The translations under genes were made by a program, and so were the position numbers. Positions 49,502 through 60,060 of a stretch of 64,000 bases of DNA are shown here, one piece after another. The stretch lies in the NCBI GenBank assembly GCA_018136815.1, contig CM030938.1, forward strand, positions 2,211,028-2,275,027. The letters run 5' to 3'. The notes below the pieces were generated by a model, which saw nothing but the letters and a program-made list of their open reading frames with translations, was not told where the DNA came from and did no database searches. The first letter of the stretch is position 1. Every line of letters starts with the position of its first letter. This DNA is from Isochrysis galbana (taxonomy: Eukaryota > Haptophyta > Isochrysidales > Isochrysidaceae).

Positions 49502-52500
49502 CTATGCAGCTCGGTCAAAGCGCATGTAATCTCTCGATTCCTCCTCGTGGTATTCTGTCCACATGCTTGCTGCGCCGTTGCTCGGCCCAATAGCAAAGTT
49601 CGCTATCATTGACCACAATGTACGTTCCTTTGGGTGGCTTGGGAGCAATGCGTCCTCATGCGAGAAATGTGTCCCTTCGGCAGCGCACGCGCATGCTTGG
49701 CCATGAGCCAACTCGGAACATTCGCCGTAGTGCTTTGGCGCACCATCGCGCGACGACAGTTGAGAGCGGCGCAAAATCGCCAAGAGGCCAAATGCTGTTA
49801 GTCCGCCAAAAATCAACCACCCTAGTCTGGGCATTTGCCACGTTTGTTGGGGAGTGGGAGACTCTCTAAGGGGCTGTGATGCGTCCTTTGCGCTCGGACC
49901 ATCCGCTTTGCTGCCATCGTTGTCGAGGCCGTCCGTTTGTGGGGCGCCAGCGCGAGCGCCAGGCCCCTCATCGCTCGTAGAAAGAGGATTCGCGGGAAGC
50001 ATTATATCAGCTTGAAGTTCATTCACGGTGTCGCGGAGGGGGGAAAGTGAGGGACGGCCCACGGCATTTCCCGGTGACTCCGAATCGCCCACGAGAGTGG
50101 TCGGAATGTGGATGCGTCCAGTCGGGAGGTGCTCGGATGCTTTCTTTTGGATGCCCAGCCCGGCACCACTGATGGTTGTTGGAAGATTGGCGTCTTGTTC
50201 AACTGCGTCGCTTGTCGGCACAGCAATTGAGCCGTCGCTAACCACATCGGCTTCCACTGGAGCCATTTCTTGCGCTTCAGCCGAGGGCGCCCATGCACGC
50301 GCATCTTCCACACGAGCTGCACTGTCTTCAACGCCTCCCTCAATTTCACCATTCGTGCTATCGTTACCTTCCGAAAGCTCTTGAGATCCCACTTGACTGA
50401 ATCGCGGTACCTCTTCAACATCTTCTGCCAAGCAACCGTCCATGCCCGCTCTCACGCGCTCAATATATTTGGGGTCTTCCAGTGTGATCTTGGTGATGCC
50501 GGCAGCATTAGGGGCAGAATTCGCCTCGCGCATCTGCAGCATCCTGCCGTCACGTAGCATATTCCGGACCGACGTGGCATCAATTCCATGGTCGAAGTGA
50601 GGCGCCTATACATCGACACATGGGGGCGAGTCGGTTCGGAAAGGTCCGAGCCACGGCATGAGGAGACGCGAGCAGCAAAGAATAGGGGATGGACGCTCGG
50701 AGCGGCTCGTGTAGCAGGCAACGTGTTGATTTTGCGGAGACGCCTTACATAGTCTTGCACGGCGGAATGCCCAAAGGAGAAAGTGCATCCGCGCTTCATC
50801 TGGTAAGATTCTATATCCAATGTTCGCTTGCCGTCAGCGGACATGAATACACGTTTGAAGCCCTACGGTTGGGTCGGGGAAGGTATGCCAAGTCTGGGTC
50901 ATGGGTTGTTGAGCGGATGTGGGAAGATGCCATCGCAAGAGATCGATGGGGCATCTAGTCCAGGAACTTCGCAAGCTCGTCTTTTTGCCAGATGCAGAGG
51001 AATGTCGTAGCAGCAAGAGGGCACTTGCGCCAATGCACTAGTGCCACTGGACACTTTGGAATACGCACCGGATCATTACCGCCACGCGCTGAGACGCCGA
51101 CAGCCGTGTGTCCCCACGTAGCCGCGACATCACCAGCGGCGTAGATGTGCTCCGTGTTAAGGTCGCCAGCCCATTCGGCCACAATGGCGTCGGCATAATG
51201 GTCAAGGATCTATCGGGCCATATGTGAAGGCGGGAGGTCAAACACATGCTGCGTGGATTGCAGCGCAACTCGTCGGAAATGACCTATGGGCAGCCAATCT
51301 GGCGTTCGAGCGGCCCTCACCTTCCGAATTTCCATGCAGTGGAGAGTGGAAGACTTGTCGGTGCCCCATAACTCATCATTCACAACCGGCGGCAAGTGCC
51401 CGCCGTGCTTCTTGGATTTGCTGAGATATTTCCCTTCCCCATTTCTGTCATGCACATCCGTCTTGGATTGTTTGGACACGTCCTCGTCCATAGAGGAGCC
51501 GGCCATCCCTCCTGCCGCTACCTTTGCCTCGTCGTTCACGTCGTTTTCGGCTGGGTGCTTGCAACCTGGGTAGATCGCCACATCTGGACATACAACACCA
51601 ATGTGAGAGACTACCAGAAAGCCACGAGTACAGACTGATGTTTCTCCTTGTCGAGACAAGATGCCGGGGAGCCATTCCAGCTGCGCACTCTGCATCTCAT
51701 GATTCACCTATGGGTGCACATGTGCACTACCGCAGATCAAGAGAGGCCGTTGGCAACGCTCCGGAGAGGTGCTCCAGCTAGCGCCGAGTTTTTAATGCCC
51801 ACCTGGGTCGGCGTCCAGTGATTGGAATTGAGCCCCACGGCGCACAGCCCAGTGTGGTGAATCATCCTCCAGAAGAAGCCTCCATCCACCCACGTCGACA
51901 TCTCTTTCCGAGTAAGCCAGTTTCTCTCGAGAAGGAAGCTACCGACTTCGTGCAACCATTCGTGGGTGAGCGGCTCGCCTTTGGGGATGACGTCGTTGTT
52001 GCCCATCACAAAGAAATGCTATGCAAAAGGGGATGGTCCACACAGCAAGCGCGTGATCTTGAGGGGAGTGGCTGGCATTGTCTCCATAGTGATGCTGAGC
52101 TGCGCCATCGCAGCTCAGCGGGAAGTTTGCCCTCCTTCTGAATGCCGTTATTTTTACTCACCTCAACTCCAGGAACATCGAGCATTGCGATGCTTGAGAA
52201 GACGACCGCTTGGGCAGTGCGGCAATGAGGAACACTGGTACCCGGCATATAGTGCCCCGCAACATCACCAGTGTATATGGCCGTCTGCGTAAACGTGAGG
52301 GCGCAGAGATCGTCGGTATAACAAGGCAAGACACATGGACGGCGATCTTTTTTGCGGTAAGCCACAGGAGAGGCTTTCGACGGGATATTATTTCTAGATT
52401 GGCTCTTGCTTGTGATAGCCATCCACCTTGGAGTGGTAGCCATCATTGGCAAATTCGAGTAGGGCACGGCGCAAGGGTGGAATAACGGAGTACGGCGGGT

Positions 52501-53148
52501 TCGAAAATGCCACACCGCAGGGACATAGGTCTCCTGTGTGGATGAGCGCAGACCACTCTCGTGCAAGGTGCTTGTAGTCACCTACTTCAGGCCCACACTC
52601 TCCTGTATGTTGGATGGTTTGCTTGAAACTTGAGTGCATAGCCAGAGGCTCGACGAGCAGAGCAATCGCCCTGAGCAAGGCCCATGCAGTAAGTGTCGGG
52701 GGATCACCTTTGACAAGCCTCTTACTATCGGAACAGAGGTCGAGAGTGGGCTGTCCTTTCGCGTCTTGGAGTGTGAGGTTGCGCGTGCACGCCTTGTTCC
52801 CACATCCAAATAAGCTGACTGCGGAGACCAAGGAAATGATCATTGCAGGGGTTCGGCATGAGGTAGAGTGAGAGCCTGTGCCCCCTCGTGTGCAGCCCTG
52901 CTGCATCCCTCGATATCGCTGTCGCGCTCGTGCCTCACCTGCCCATCCCTCACTACAAGTCCACACCCCGCTCTCTCGCTGCCTACTCTCCCCTCCTCCC
53001 ATGCAAGCGATGCCCCGCACACACCGTCATAGAAAGGGTCAGCATGCACATCGGTGATGTGCAGGATGGCGATTGCCTCGGGCGTCACCTGGCTTACGGG
53101 CTGCGAGCGGAAGAGCGCGAAAGCAGAGAGCACGAGCGGCCACGCCAT
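49502..53148 (-). CDS. Acid-sphingomyelinase-like metallophosphoesterase protein with altered metal motifs
   Basis: Nine exons on minus: 53148-53025, 52818-52726, 52602-52427, 52284-52162, 52018-51803, 51707-51321, 51209-51069, 50862-50749 and 50605-49502; 825 aa. The N-terminus is a signal peptide (MAWPLVLSAFALFRSQPVSQ), then motif I HITDVHADPFYD and motif II AIYTGDVAGHY. The GNH[DE] motif is GNND (FVMGNNDVIPKG). QLEWLPGILSRQ, a charged insert and GHLPP follow. The GHxHxD motif aligns with GDLNTE (EWAGDLNTEHIY), then GGNDPGFKRVFMSADGKRTL, the NPGFR-type end of the family. A disordered acidic tail leads to one TM helix (LGWLIFGGLTAFGLLAIL). Family members cleave sphingomyelin or related phosphodiesters outside the cytosol; here two ligand motifs are changed. 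The second intron (123 nt) has no stop and is a multiple of three, so its use is uncertain. Confidence 0.75.
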
Positions 53149-53278
53149 GCTCGTCCCGTATTCCTCCCTCCTCTCCCCTTCCCCGTTCTCCCCCCAACCC
53201 CCCTCCCCCCTTTTCCCCCCTTCTTCCCCCGCCCCCCTCCGCCTCCCTTTCGCGAGCGCCACACCCGTCCGCCCGACC

Positions 53279-53303
53279 GGTCGCGTTCCGTCGAATATGG
53301 GAC
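53279..53303 (+). repeat. Transposon-terminus-like motif, inverse of 3912-3936
   Basis: The same 25 bases as 3912-3936 in the opposite orientation, 131 bp upstream of the sphingomyelinase-like start codon. It would be a left end of an element extending to the right, but no partner end is seen. Confidence 0.5.
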
Positions 53304-53584
53304 GGAGGGATAGTGATAGGCTGCCTGGTGTACTCCGTGTGTACCTAACTCCTAACAACTTTGTCCTTCCCCACGGTATTTTTCCACCCTGGCTGCATGG
53401 GCCCCCACCCAAGGCACTCCATCATTGGTATGGAAGGTGTTGAGGCTGCCAACACACCAAAAGCTCCAGTGGCGCACCTACACAGCCGGCACGGCGTGCG
53501 GCCCTCGAGCGGTTTCGGTCTGTGATTATAAAGGTATACGTATACGGTATACTGGTATACTTATCTCCTGTCATTGTGTAATAA

Positions 53585-54340
53585 TAACATCTGAAGATTC
53601 GGGCTACTCACGCTAGCTATACAGTCCACGTACTCACGGTACTCACTCACGACATCGCCTATACCCCAGTTTACTCACTCCCTTACACCACCCCCTTCAT
53701 TCCTTTGTCTTTGGTATCGTGGGGGGGCCGCGTGCACTACAACGGGCCAAGTGCAGGGGGTGGGCTGGGGCAGACCTGCTGGTGTGGTGTTCCTGTGGCA
53801 AAACAAACGTAAACGCCTGTTGCATGTGACACTTCGTGCCCCTGGGAGGTCTCGGCCCCCTCTTCTCGCGTCTTTTTCAAGTATCTCCGCGTTTTTGCGG
53901 CATTCGTGTGTCGCTCGGGGTGTCGGCCTGTAAACATACCGTAAACAAGCGTGAGTCTTACCTTTTCTTGGGTCAGATCGCGTCGTTTTTTTTGTCGTTC
54001 TTTTCTCGCGGTTCTCTTCGTTCTCTTACGGGCGTGCGATGCCTGCGCGCGCCATGGCACCCCTCTGAGGGGACCCCAGGGCGTATGGGTTCACGTTGAC
54101 GCGCCCTCGAGGGCCCGCTTGGGCAAGGTGTTAACCCATCTGGCCTCTTGCAAGTGTTGACGCAGTGCACGACAAGTGTTGACGCGGTGTTGACGCAGTT
54201 TGTATACGTGCTACATCGCAGTGTTGGGCTACATCGCAGTGTTGGGGGCAAACAGTACAGTGACAGTGCTGGGGGCAACAGCACAGAACAGTACAGTGAC
54301 AGTGCTGGGGGCAAAGAGCACAGAACAGTGAGGGAAAGGG
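53585..54340 (-). mobile_element. Family C retroelement, larger copy
   Basis: On minus the 3' end is GAATCTTCAGATGTTATTA at 53585. Upstream are the AAAGACAAAGGAATGAAGGG and GTAGTGCACGCGGCC boxes, and a GGTAAG structural block with paired TGTAAAC/GTTTACA (53935-53970). Further up are GCCATGGCGCGCGCAGG and the segment matching 44330-44455. The 5' side (54200-54330) contains tandem units: ACATCGCAGTGTTGGG twice and AACAGTACAGTGACAGTGCT twice. Confidence 0.6.
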
Positions 54341-54444
54341 AACATCAGTACTCTACAGTGACAGTGTAGTTTGGGCCAAAAAAAAGCAATTGTGGGACAG
54401 ATGCTGTTCCCCCCCCCCCACGCAGTGGAGAATGGGGGGTTGGA

Positions 54445-54509
54445 CAGGTTTCGAATCCACAACTCGCGGCCACATCATTAGAGGCTGCGACGCACTGAGC
54501 CACCCCAGC
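54445..54509 (-). ncRNA. tRNA-like sequence (tRNA-derived SINE head or decayed tRNA)
   Basis: On minus: GCTGGGGTGGCTCAGTGCG (A-box-like TGGCTCAGTGCG), then a T/G-rich middle, and GTGGATTCGAAACCTG (B-box-like GGATTCGAAACC). Spacing fits a tRNA-type Pol III promoter, but the acceptor and D stems do not pair well, so a working tRNA is unlikely. Confidence 0.45.
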
Positions 54510-54519
54510 ACGCGCCGTA

Positions 54520-55512
54520 CATGTAAACTCGAAAAGTGATATAGATACCCTGTAGATGTTACAAATTATATCGGGTTTCCCCCTTTCTTTTCTCCGGTCG
54601 TGCGCGCCCCCTCGCTGCTCCGTCGCCGTTCACCTACCTAAAGTAAAGCCTGCTGATAGTAGAATTATAACATCTTCGTCTCCCACCTCCGTTCCCCTTC
54701 TCCCCCGCCCCCTGCCGCCGCGCGCCGAGCCCTGAATGATGTCGTCGCCTCCCTCGCTAGCGCAAGAGCCAGGGCTGCTCCAGTGGACATACTCTGGCGG
54801 CGAGGAAGGGAGCGCCAAGGCAGCCCGCCGCGGCATGCAGCTGGCTCACGTTGGAGATGTCGTCGTACGATCAAATGGAGTGGTTTCGCATGTGCCAGCG
54901 CGCAATCCAATTGTTCGATGTCAACCACGCTCGTAAGGCCGGCGATGCTTATCGCCATCATCAAATGAATCTAGACGATTGGGAAATCAATCTCGAGAGC
55001 GTCGCTGTTCTTCAACCTATTGCTGACTGGACACAACATATGCAAGCTCGACGTCTAGACGTCTAGCTAGACTTGTGACTTGTTGTGTATAAGTTTATGT
55101 GGATGGTTATGAGCTGTAGCCATACACAATTGTTGTCATTCATGCGTTTGCATCCCACTACCTTATCTATGGTTAGTTATGGTGGGCCGCGCGCAGCGCG
55201 AAGCTCCGACGCCGTTGGTGTAGTAGTTAACTGTGAAGGAGACTTGCTCAGCCCTAGTTACCTGCGAGTTAATAGTAGTTACTTGCGAGTTGGGGGCAGT
55301 TAGTTAACTACTAGTGCTATTTAGGAGGTAGCTAACAACCGCTAACTGAGTTAACTAGTTAACTGCTTCTCCTAGTCCCTAGCCTTGTCATTGTGTACTT
55401 CCACACTGTAAGTAAGTGCACATAGCTCAGCAAAATCATGTACAAAAAGGGTATGCCTGGCCAAAGGGGTATAGGTGGTTCTCATTCCAAGCCTTCTTCC
55501 CTGGGGACTTGG
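54520..55512. other. Intergenic with short unassigned frames
   Basis: Frames starting at 54738 (MMSSPPSLAQEPGLLQWTYS) and 54851 (DQMEWFRMCQRAIQLFDVNH, ending about 55066) look protein-like and may be exons of one small gene with a splice or frame change near 54850. No family recognised. 55250-55380 has repeated GTTAACTAGTTAACT-like motifs. Confidence 0.35.
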
Positions 55513-55529
55513 TCGTGGTCGTGGCTTCA

Positions 55530-56290
55530 ACTAAGTTTATACTTGGTTGACACATGGGGGGGCACGAGCCCCCCCCTCTCTCCACTCCTCCCCTGCCATG
55601 GGGGAGGAACCACCCATCCTCCTGGCATGCCTGATGGCTTGCCAGGAGGCCACTGCCCTACTGACCCACTCTCTCCCTGGCAGGCTCGCCTGCCTCGCGC
55701 GTCCTGGCCTGTCGTGGCCAGCCCATCGCTCCAACCCCCCCTCCCCCCCTGGTCGACAGGCAGACAGGTGCAGATTGGGGGCCCCAGAGGCTCAGGAGCG
55801 CCAGCGAGGGAGAGGCAGGGGAGGCCAGGGCCCAGCCCCAGCCTCCTCTGCCCCCAGAGCTGGCCTCCAGGAGCCTCTAGGGCTCGCCAGGGGCAGCTGC
55901 AGGCCTGCCGCAGGCGCGCCATCGCGCGTGCCTGCAGGAGAGGGGAGAGAGAGCGCGGAGAAGGGGGTGGGCGGAGCGAGAGCTCCGCTCACCGAAAAAT
56001 AGGTAAGTCCCGCACCTGTTTACAGGATAAGTCGGGGCTGAGACCGCCGCCCACTCGGAGACACAGGAGGAAGGAGGGGAATGATCACCGGGGGGAGGCG
56101 CGGGCCACCGGACCATATCTAAGCCCTTCACCTCTATCCCCCTAGTAGTGCACGGGGGGAGTCGCCTTATGGCGGGGGGAGAAGGGCCGGGGGAGTGGGG
56201 GTGTAGAAAGTAGAAAGTTTCCCTACGTGAGTAGAAAGTAGAGGGTCCACGGCCGCGTGTGCGGTGAGACTATTAAAAGGTTTATTTATA
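55530..56290 (+). mobile_element. Complete family A retroelement (copy A3) with 17-bp TSD
   Basis: Flanked by TCGTGGTCGTGGCTTCA at 55513-55529 and 56291-56307. The 5' end is the hairpin AACTAAGTTTATACTTGGTT (55529-55548, sharing one base with the duplication), then GACACATGGGGGGGCACGAG. The family A blocks follow, with GGTAAG plus CCTGTTTACAGG (55999-56030) and the GTAGTGCACGGGGGGA box (about 56143). The 3' end is CGTGTGCGGTGAGACTATTA, AAAGG, TTTATTTATA. No protein is encoded. This copy defines the limits and the orientation of the family. Confidence 0.85.
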
Positions 56291-57152
56291 TCGTGGTCGT
56301 GGCTTCACTGAATACCAGCGCTGGTTGGCCGCACTTAGAGCCCCTTAACGTTAACTTTGAGCTTTAACGTTTAGATAGTGTTCAGTTCCAAACCCCGTTG
56401 TTCGTCATGTTGAACAGTGTTCAAGTGCTTTTGCTTAGTGTTGTTCTTGTTCAGGCGTTTGCCTTATTGTTCGCTTGTTGTTCACCCACCCACCCTCCAC
56501 TTGTGTGGCTTGTTTGTGTGACGTACCAACCATCGCCCCACCCCATCGCTCGAGAGAGTAGAACTGAAACCAGGAAGACCACACACCACACAAGGTGCCA
56601 GCAACATATATAATACATTATACATTATACTAGTAGTACTATATTTTTCTCCATTATTTATATTGATTTATCACATTGGTTTATTTACAGAAAGGAAAGG
56701 TGAAAACGACCTCGTGCACTGCGACTGCGAAGAAAATGCGTTCTCTTCTTTCCCCACGTTGTTTCTGTTTCTGTTTTCCTACTTTTACTTTTCTGCGCTT
56801 TCCCCCCCTCTTCAAGAGGCTCTTCCTCTTCACACTTCACACACCCTCCCCCCCCTTCACGGCTCACGCCTCACGGCGCCCTCATTTCTTCGCCCCGACA
56901 GGTACCCTGTTCCCCCCGCGCGAAGCCCCCCCCACCACCATCACCACCCCACCACCAAAACAGGGCTGGGTGTGACAGTCCCGCTGCACGTTTTTCGTTT
57001 TTCGTTTTTCATCATCAAAACGAAAATGAAAAACGAAAAACAAAACCCCAACCCGGGTCTACTCATACGAGCAAACGTGATAGCTCCTCTTGGAAACAGC
57101 ACTTAGCCGCTTGTGTGCGGGTTGGCGCGCTCTCGTTCGGGCGCCGGCGACG

Positions 57153-59287
57153 ATGGCGGCGGCAGTCGTCGCCCCGCGTGCCCAGACTCTCTCCACGGCG
57201 ACAGACCGACTGATTCCGGCGGACGAGAAGGCAGAGTGGAAGGGCCATCGCCGCTGGCTCGTCCTATTCGCCTTCTGCCTCCTCTCCTCCTCAAACGCCT
57301 TCCTGCTCATGGACTTTGCTGATGACTACGCGCTCTCAGAGGCACTGCTGCACACAGACACGGCCGCGGTTGCATTCCTGTATTCGCTCTTCCTGATCTG
57401 CGTGATGCCCGCCATGTTTGTCGCCTCATGGGCCGTTGTGCACTACAACATGACCGTCGTAGTGCTCGGCAGCTTGCTAAATGCCGCAGCTGCATGGCTG
57501 CGGTACGCTTCTGCTATCAGGGCATCATACGTCCTCGCCATAATCTCGACCGTGATTGCAGGGTTCGCTGCGGCAGTCATTGTCTGCTCGTACGCGGTCA
57601 TTGCTGAGCGTTGGTTTCGCCCAGCCGAGCGCGGTCTCGCCACATCCATTGCAGTGCAAAGCAACTATTTGGGCTGGGCATTTGGGTCATTGATTGGCTT
57701 GATGGAGAATGGGAGCCCTACGGCGGCCAGGACACTACTCCTAGATCAAGCTGTCGTCTTCTCTAGCATTGTGCCAATCATTTTAATTGGCTACCGCGCC
57801 GGCAACATGCCACTCCTGGACCACAAGCCAGGTCGCGCTTCTTTACAACGAGGTAGCGGCGGTGAGATTCAATCTCAACCTAACGGGACACCACAATCAG
57901 GAGCTCGCCTAAGTGCCATTCCTGATGTCCAAGACGGCAGCGGCGCTGCTCTCACAGAGACCGAGACCGCCGATCCCTTGGTGACTCTGGGAGGCGCTGA
58001 GAATCCGAGCAGGAGAACTGCGTTTTCCCAGGCGCATGCTTTAGAAAGTAGTAGGCTTGCTCGTGATCAACCTTGTACGCACAATCATCAGGCAATCTCT
58101 AATGCTGCCACTGCCAGTGACCCGCTTGACACCGACACTGCCAATGATGCCTCTCTTGTCCTCATGACAATCGCTCGAGCGCGGAATGAGACCAGCGAGT
58201 CACTTGGAGTCATTGCCTCTGCAAGGCAACTCCTTGTGAACAGGTGTTATTTGTTGTACGGGTTGCCCTCTGCCATCATCGGCGGCGTCGGATTTGCAGT
58301 GCCTTCCGCACAAGATGTTCTCTTCGGAGAATCATGCTACGTCGCAGGCGATGCGTGGTGAGCATTCTTGGCGGCCAAGTCATAGGCGCGCTAAGCCGTC
58401 CTTGCGGCCAAGCCGTGGGCGTGCCATGTTCCAGTCGCTCCTCCATTCCCGTCTTGCTTGCTTCCATGTTGTGGCAATCCCATCCCCTTTGTTTTTCACT
58501 TGGTCGTATCGACCATCTCCCATTGTCTCCCACCGATTCCGTAGGCGTGGTTTTGATACCCTATATACCACATTCACCAACCTCGCCTTCATCATTTCCG
58601 GTGTTGCTGTCGGCATTGGGTTGGGAGCGGCTCTCAACACTGCAACTAGCAGAGAGGTGAGAATGTTGCGCCTGGCACACACCAAGCTTATGCCATCGTA
58701 TCGCTTCTCGACGATTAGCCTTCCTCAAGAAGAAGTCGGCTTTGCACAAGGAATCGCATGCAGGTTGTTCGATTTTCTCATGCCCTTATGCCACTAGTCG
58801 GCTCATTCATCCATCACGTCGAGGTATCCCGATTCCAACGCCTTGCCTTTCCCCTGCTTCAATTCAGAAAGTGGTACTCTTTCTCGCCATCTTGGGGGCG
58901 GTATCTCAGAGCGGTCTTGCGTGGCTCTCTTCGCCCACGGTCGCCCCGTTTGTGCCAGAGCACATTCTCTATCCCTCTCTTGTAGTGCTCATGGCGATCA
59001 CAGGCGCCTCTACCATCGGTTTTATCGGCCCTGCTCTCTCCCTCGCGGTCGAGTTGGGCTCCCCCGTATCTGAGGTATACAGTGTCGGTGGAGTCGAGTG
59101 GTTTATCCAAGGTGTAGGCGGCGCGCTTTCAACGATCTCCGCTATGTGCAACATTGGCTTCTTGGTCTGCGTCGTCCTTCAATGGACGGCTACTGCTATG
59201 CTAGCCGTTGTGTATCTCCGCGGCGGACTCCATAGGATTCCTCGACGGCGAAGAGTAATCGGCAGCCATAGTGAGGCCTACGAGTGA
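57153..59287 (+). CDS. Major facilitator transporter, SLC49 (FLVCR/DIRC2)-like
   Basis: Three exons: 57153-58357, 58545-58656 and 58868-59287; GTGAG donors, TAG and CAG acceptors, phases 2 and 0; 578 aa. The start is the ATG at 57153 (MAAAVVAPRAQTLST). TM1 begins after RRWLVLFAFCLLSSSNAFLL, as in the SLC49 family. The first six helices are followed by a long cytosolic loop (about residues 225-370, Ser/Thr-rich). The second half has PSAIIGGVGFAVPSAQDVLF, then across intron 1 GDA-W-RGFDTLYTTFTNLAFI, GVAVGIGLGAALN and, in exon 3, VVLFLAILGAVSQ and WFIQGVGGALSTISAMCNIG. FLVCR proteins move heme, choline or ethanolamine; the substrate here is unknown. The frame continuity across both introns supports the model. 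Confidence 0.8.
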
Positions 59288-59317
59288 GAGTACGGTCCTA
59301 TTCCGTCATAAGTGGGA

Positions 59318-60000
59318 TGAACAACTAAGTTTATACTTGGGTGAGCCCCCCCTCTCTCCACTACTACCCTGCTATGGGGGAGGAACCACCCACTCATTGA
59401 CCATGCCCTATGGCATGCCAGTGAGAGCATGCACAATTGACCCACTCTCTCCCTGGCAGGCTCGCCTGCTTCGCTCGCCCTGACCCATCATGGCCAGCCC
59501 ATCGCTCCAACCCCCCTCTCCCCCTGGTCTACAGCCAACTATTGTTAAAACGATAGGGTCATGGGGCGCGCGCCGCTCCCCTCCTCCCCTGCCGCCATCC
59601 CCGCCGCGACGGGCCGATCGGGCCATGCTCGACGCCTCGCGTCTCCCTCCGGTCGCCAGCCGCCCCCTACCCGCTTGCTAACGCAAACGGGGCCTGTTTC
59701 TTACTGCACTCCATCGGGGGCGTGCAACCCCCCCCCCTCTCCCTCTCTCCACTCTCACCCCTCGAAGTCCCTGTCCCTGCGGCGCATCGCCATGCGGCGC
59801 GCCCTGATCTGCTCTCAGAGGTCCTGTGGGGGCTCCCAGGGGGCCAGCAAATGCAGCTCAGGGGGCAATGAAGGCTGGGGCTCAACCCCTGGCCCCTGGC
59901 CCCCCTTGCCTCTCCCACGCTCGCCTCGCTGGCCATGGGAGCCTCCCAAAGGCCCTTGTATGCCTGGCGAGCAGGGAGAGGGGGGGAGTCAGCTAGCGGT
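59318..60000. mobile_element. Mosaic of retroelement pieces
   Basis: 59318-59530 (+) is a family A 5' part (CAACTAAGTTTATACTTGGG, GAGGAACCACCCACTC). 59531-59580 (+) is a MERA-type 5' end with hairpin CTATTGTTAAAACGATAG and an ATG at 59561 (MGRAPLPSSPAAIPAATG). 59580-60000 matches copy B1 (11570-11940), a minus-oriented family B body. The pieces abut without clear duplications, so recombination or template switching is likely. Confidence 0.55.
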
Positions 60001-60009
60001 TGCGCAAAC

Positions 60010-60060
60010 CCGTAGTCTTAAAGACTACCGGGTTGTCTTCGGGGGGGGGGGGAAGACAAC
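60010..60060. repeat. Two adjacent hairpins, one around an 11-G run
   Basis: GTAGTCTTAAAGACTAC (60012-60028) is a perfect palindrome. It is followed by GTTGTCTTC (60032-60040), eleven G, and GAAGACAAC (60052-60060), a perfect 9-bp inverted repeat enclosing the G-run. They lie at the junction of the family B body and the hAT transposase remnant. Confidence 0.8.

Noticed and set aside
55530-56290. Family A as an LTR-type or DNA transposon
   Set aside because: No terminal repeats of either kind; the 17-bp direct flanks and LINE-like tail fit target-primed reverse transcription.
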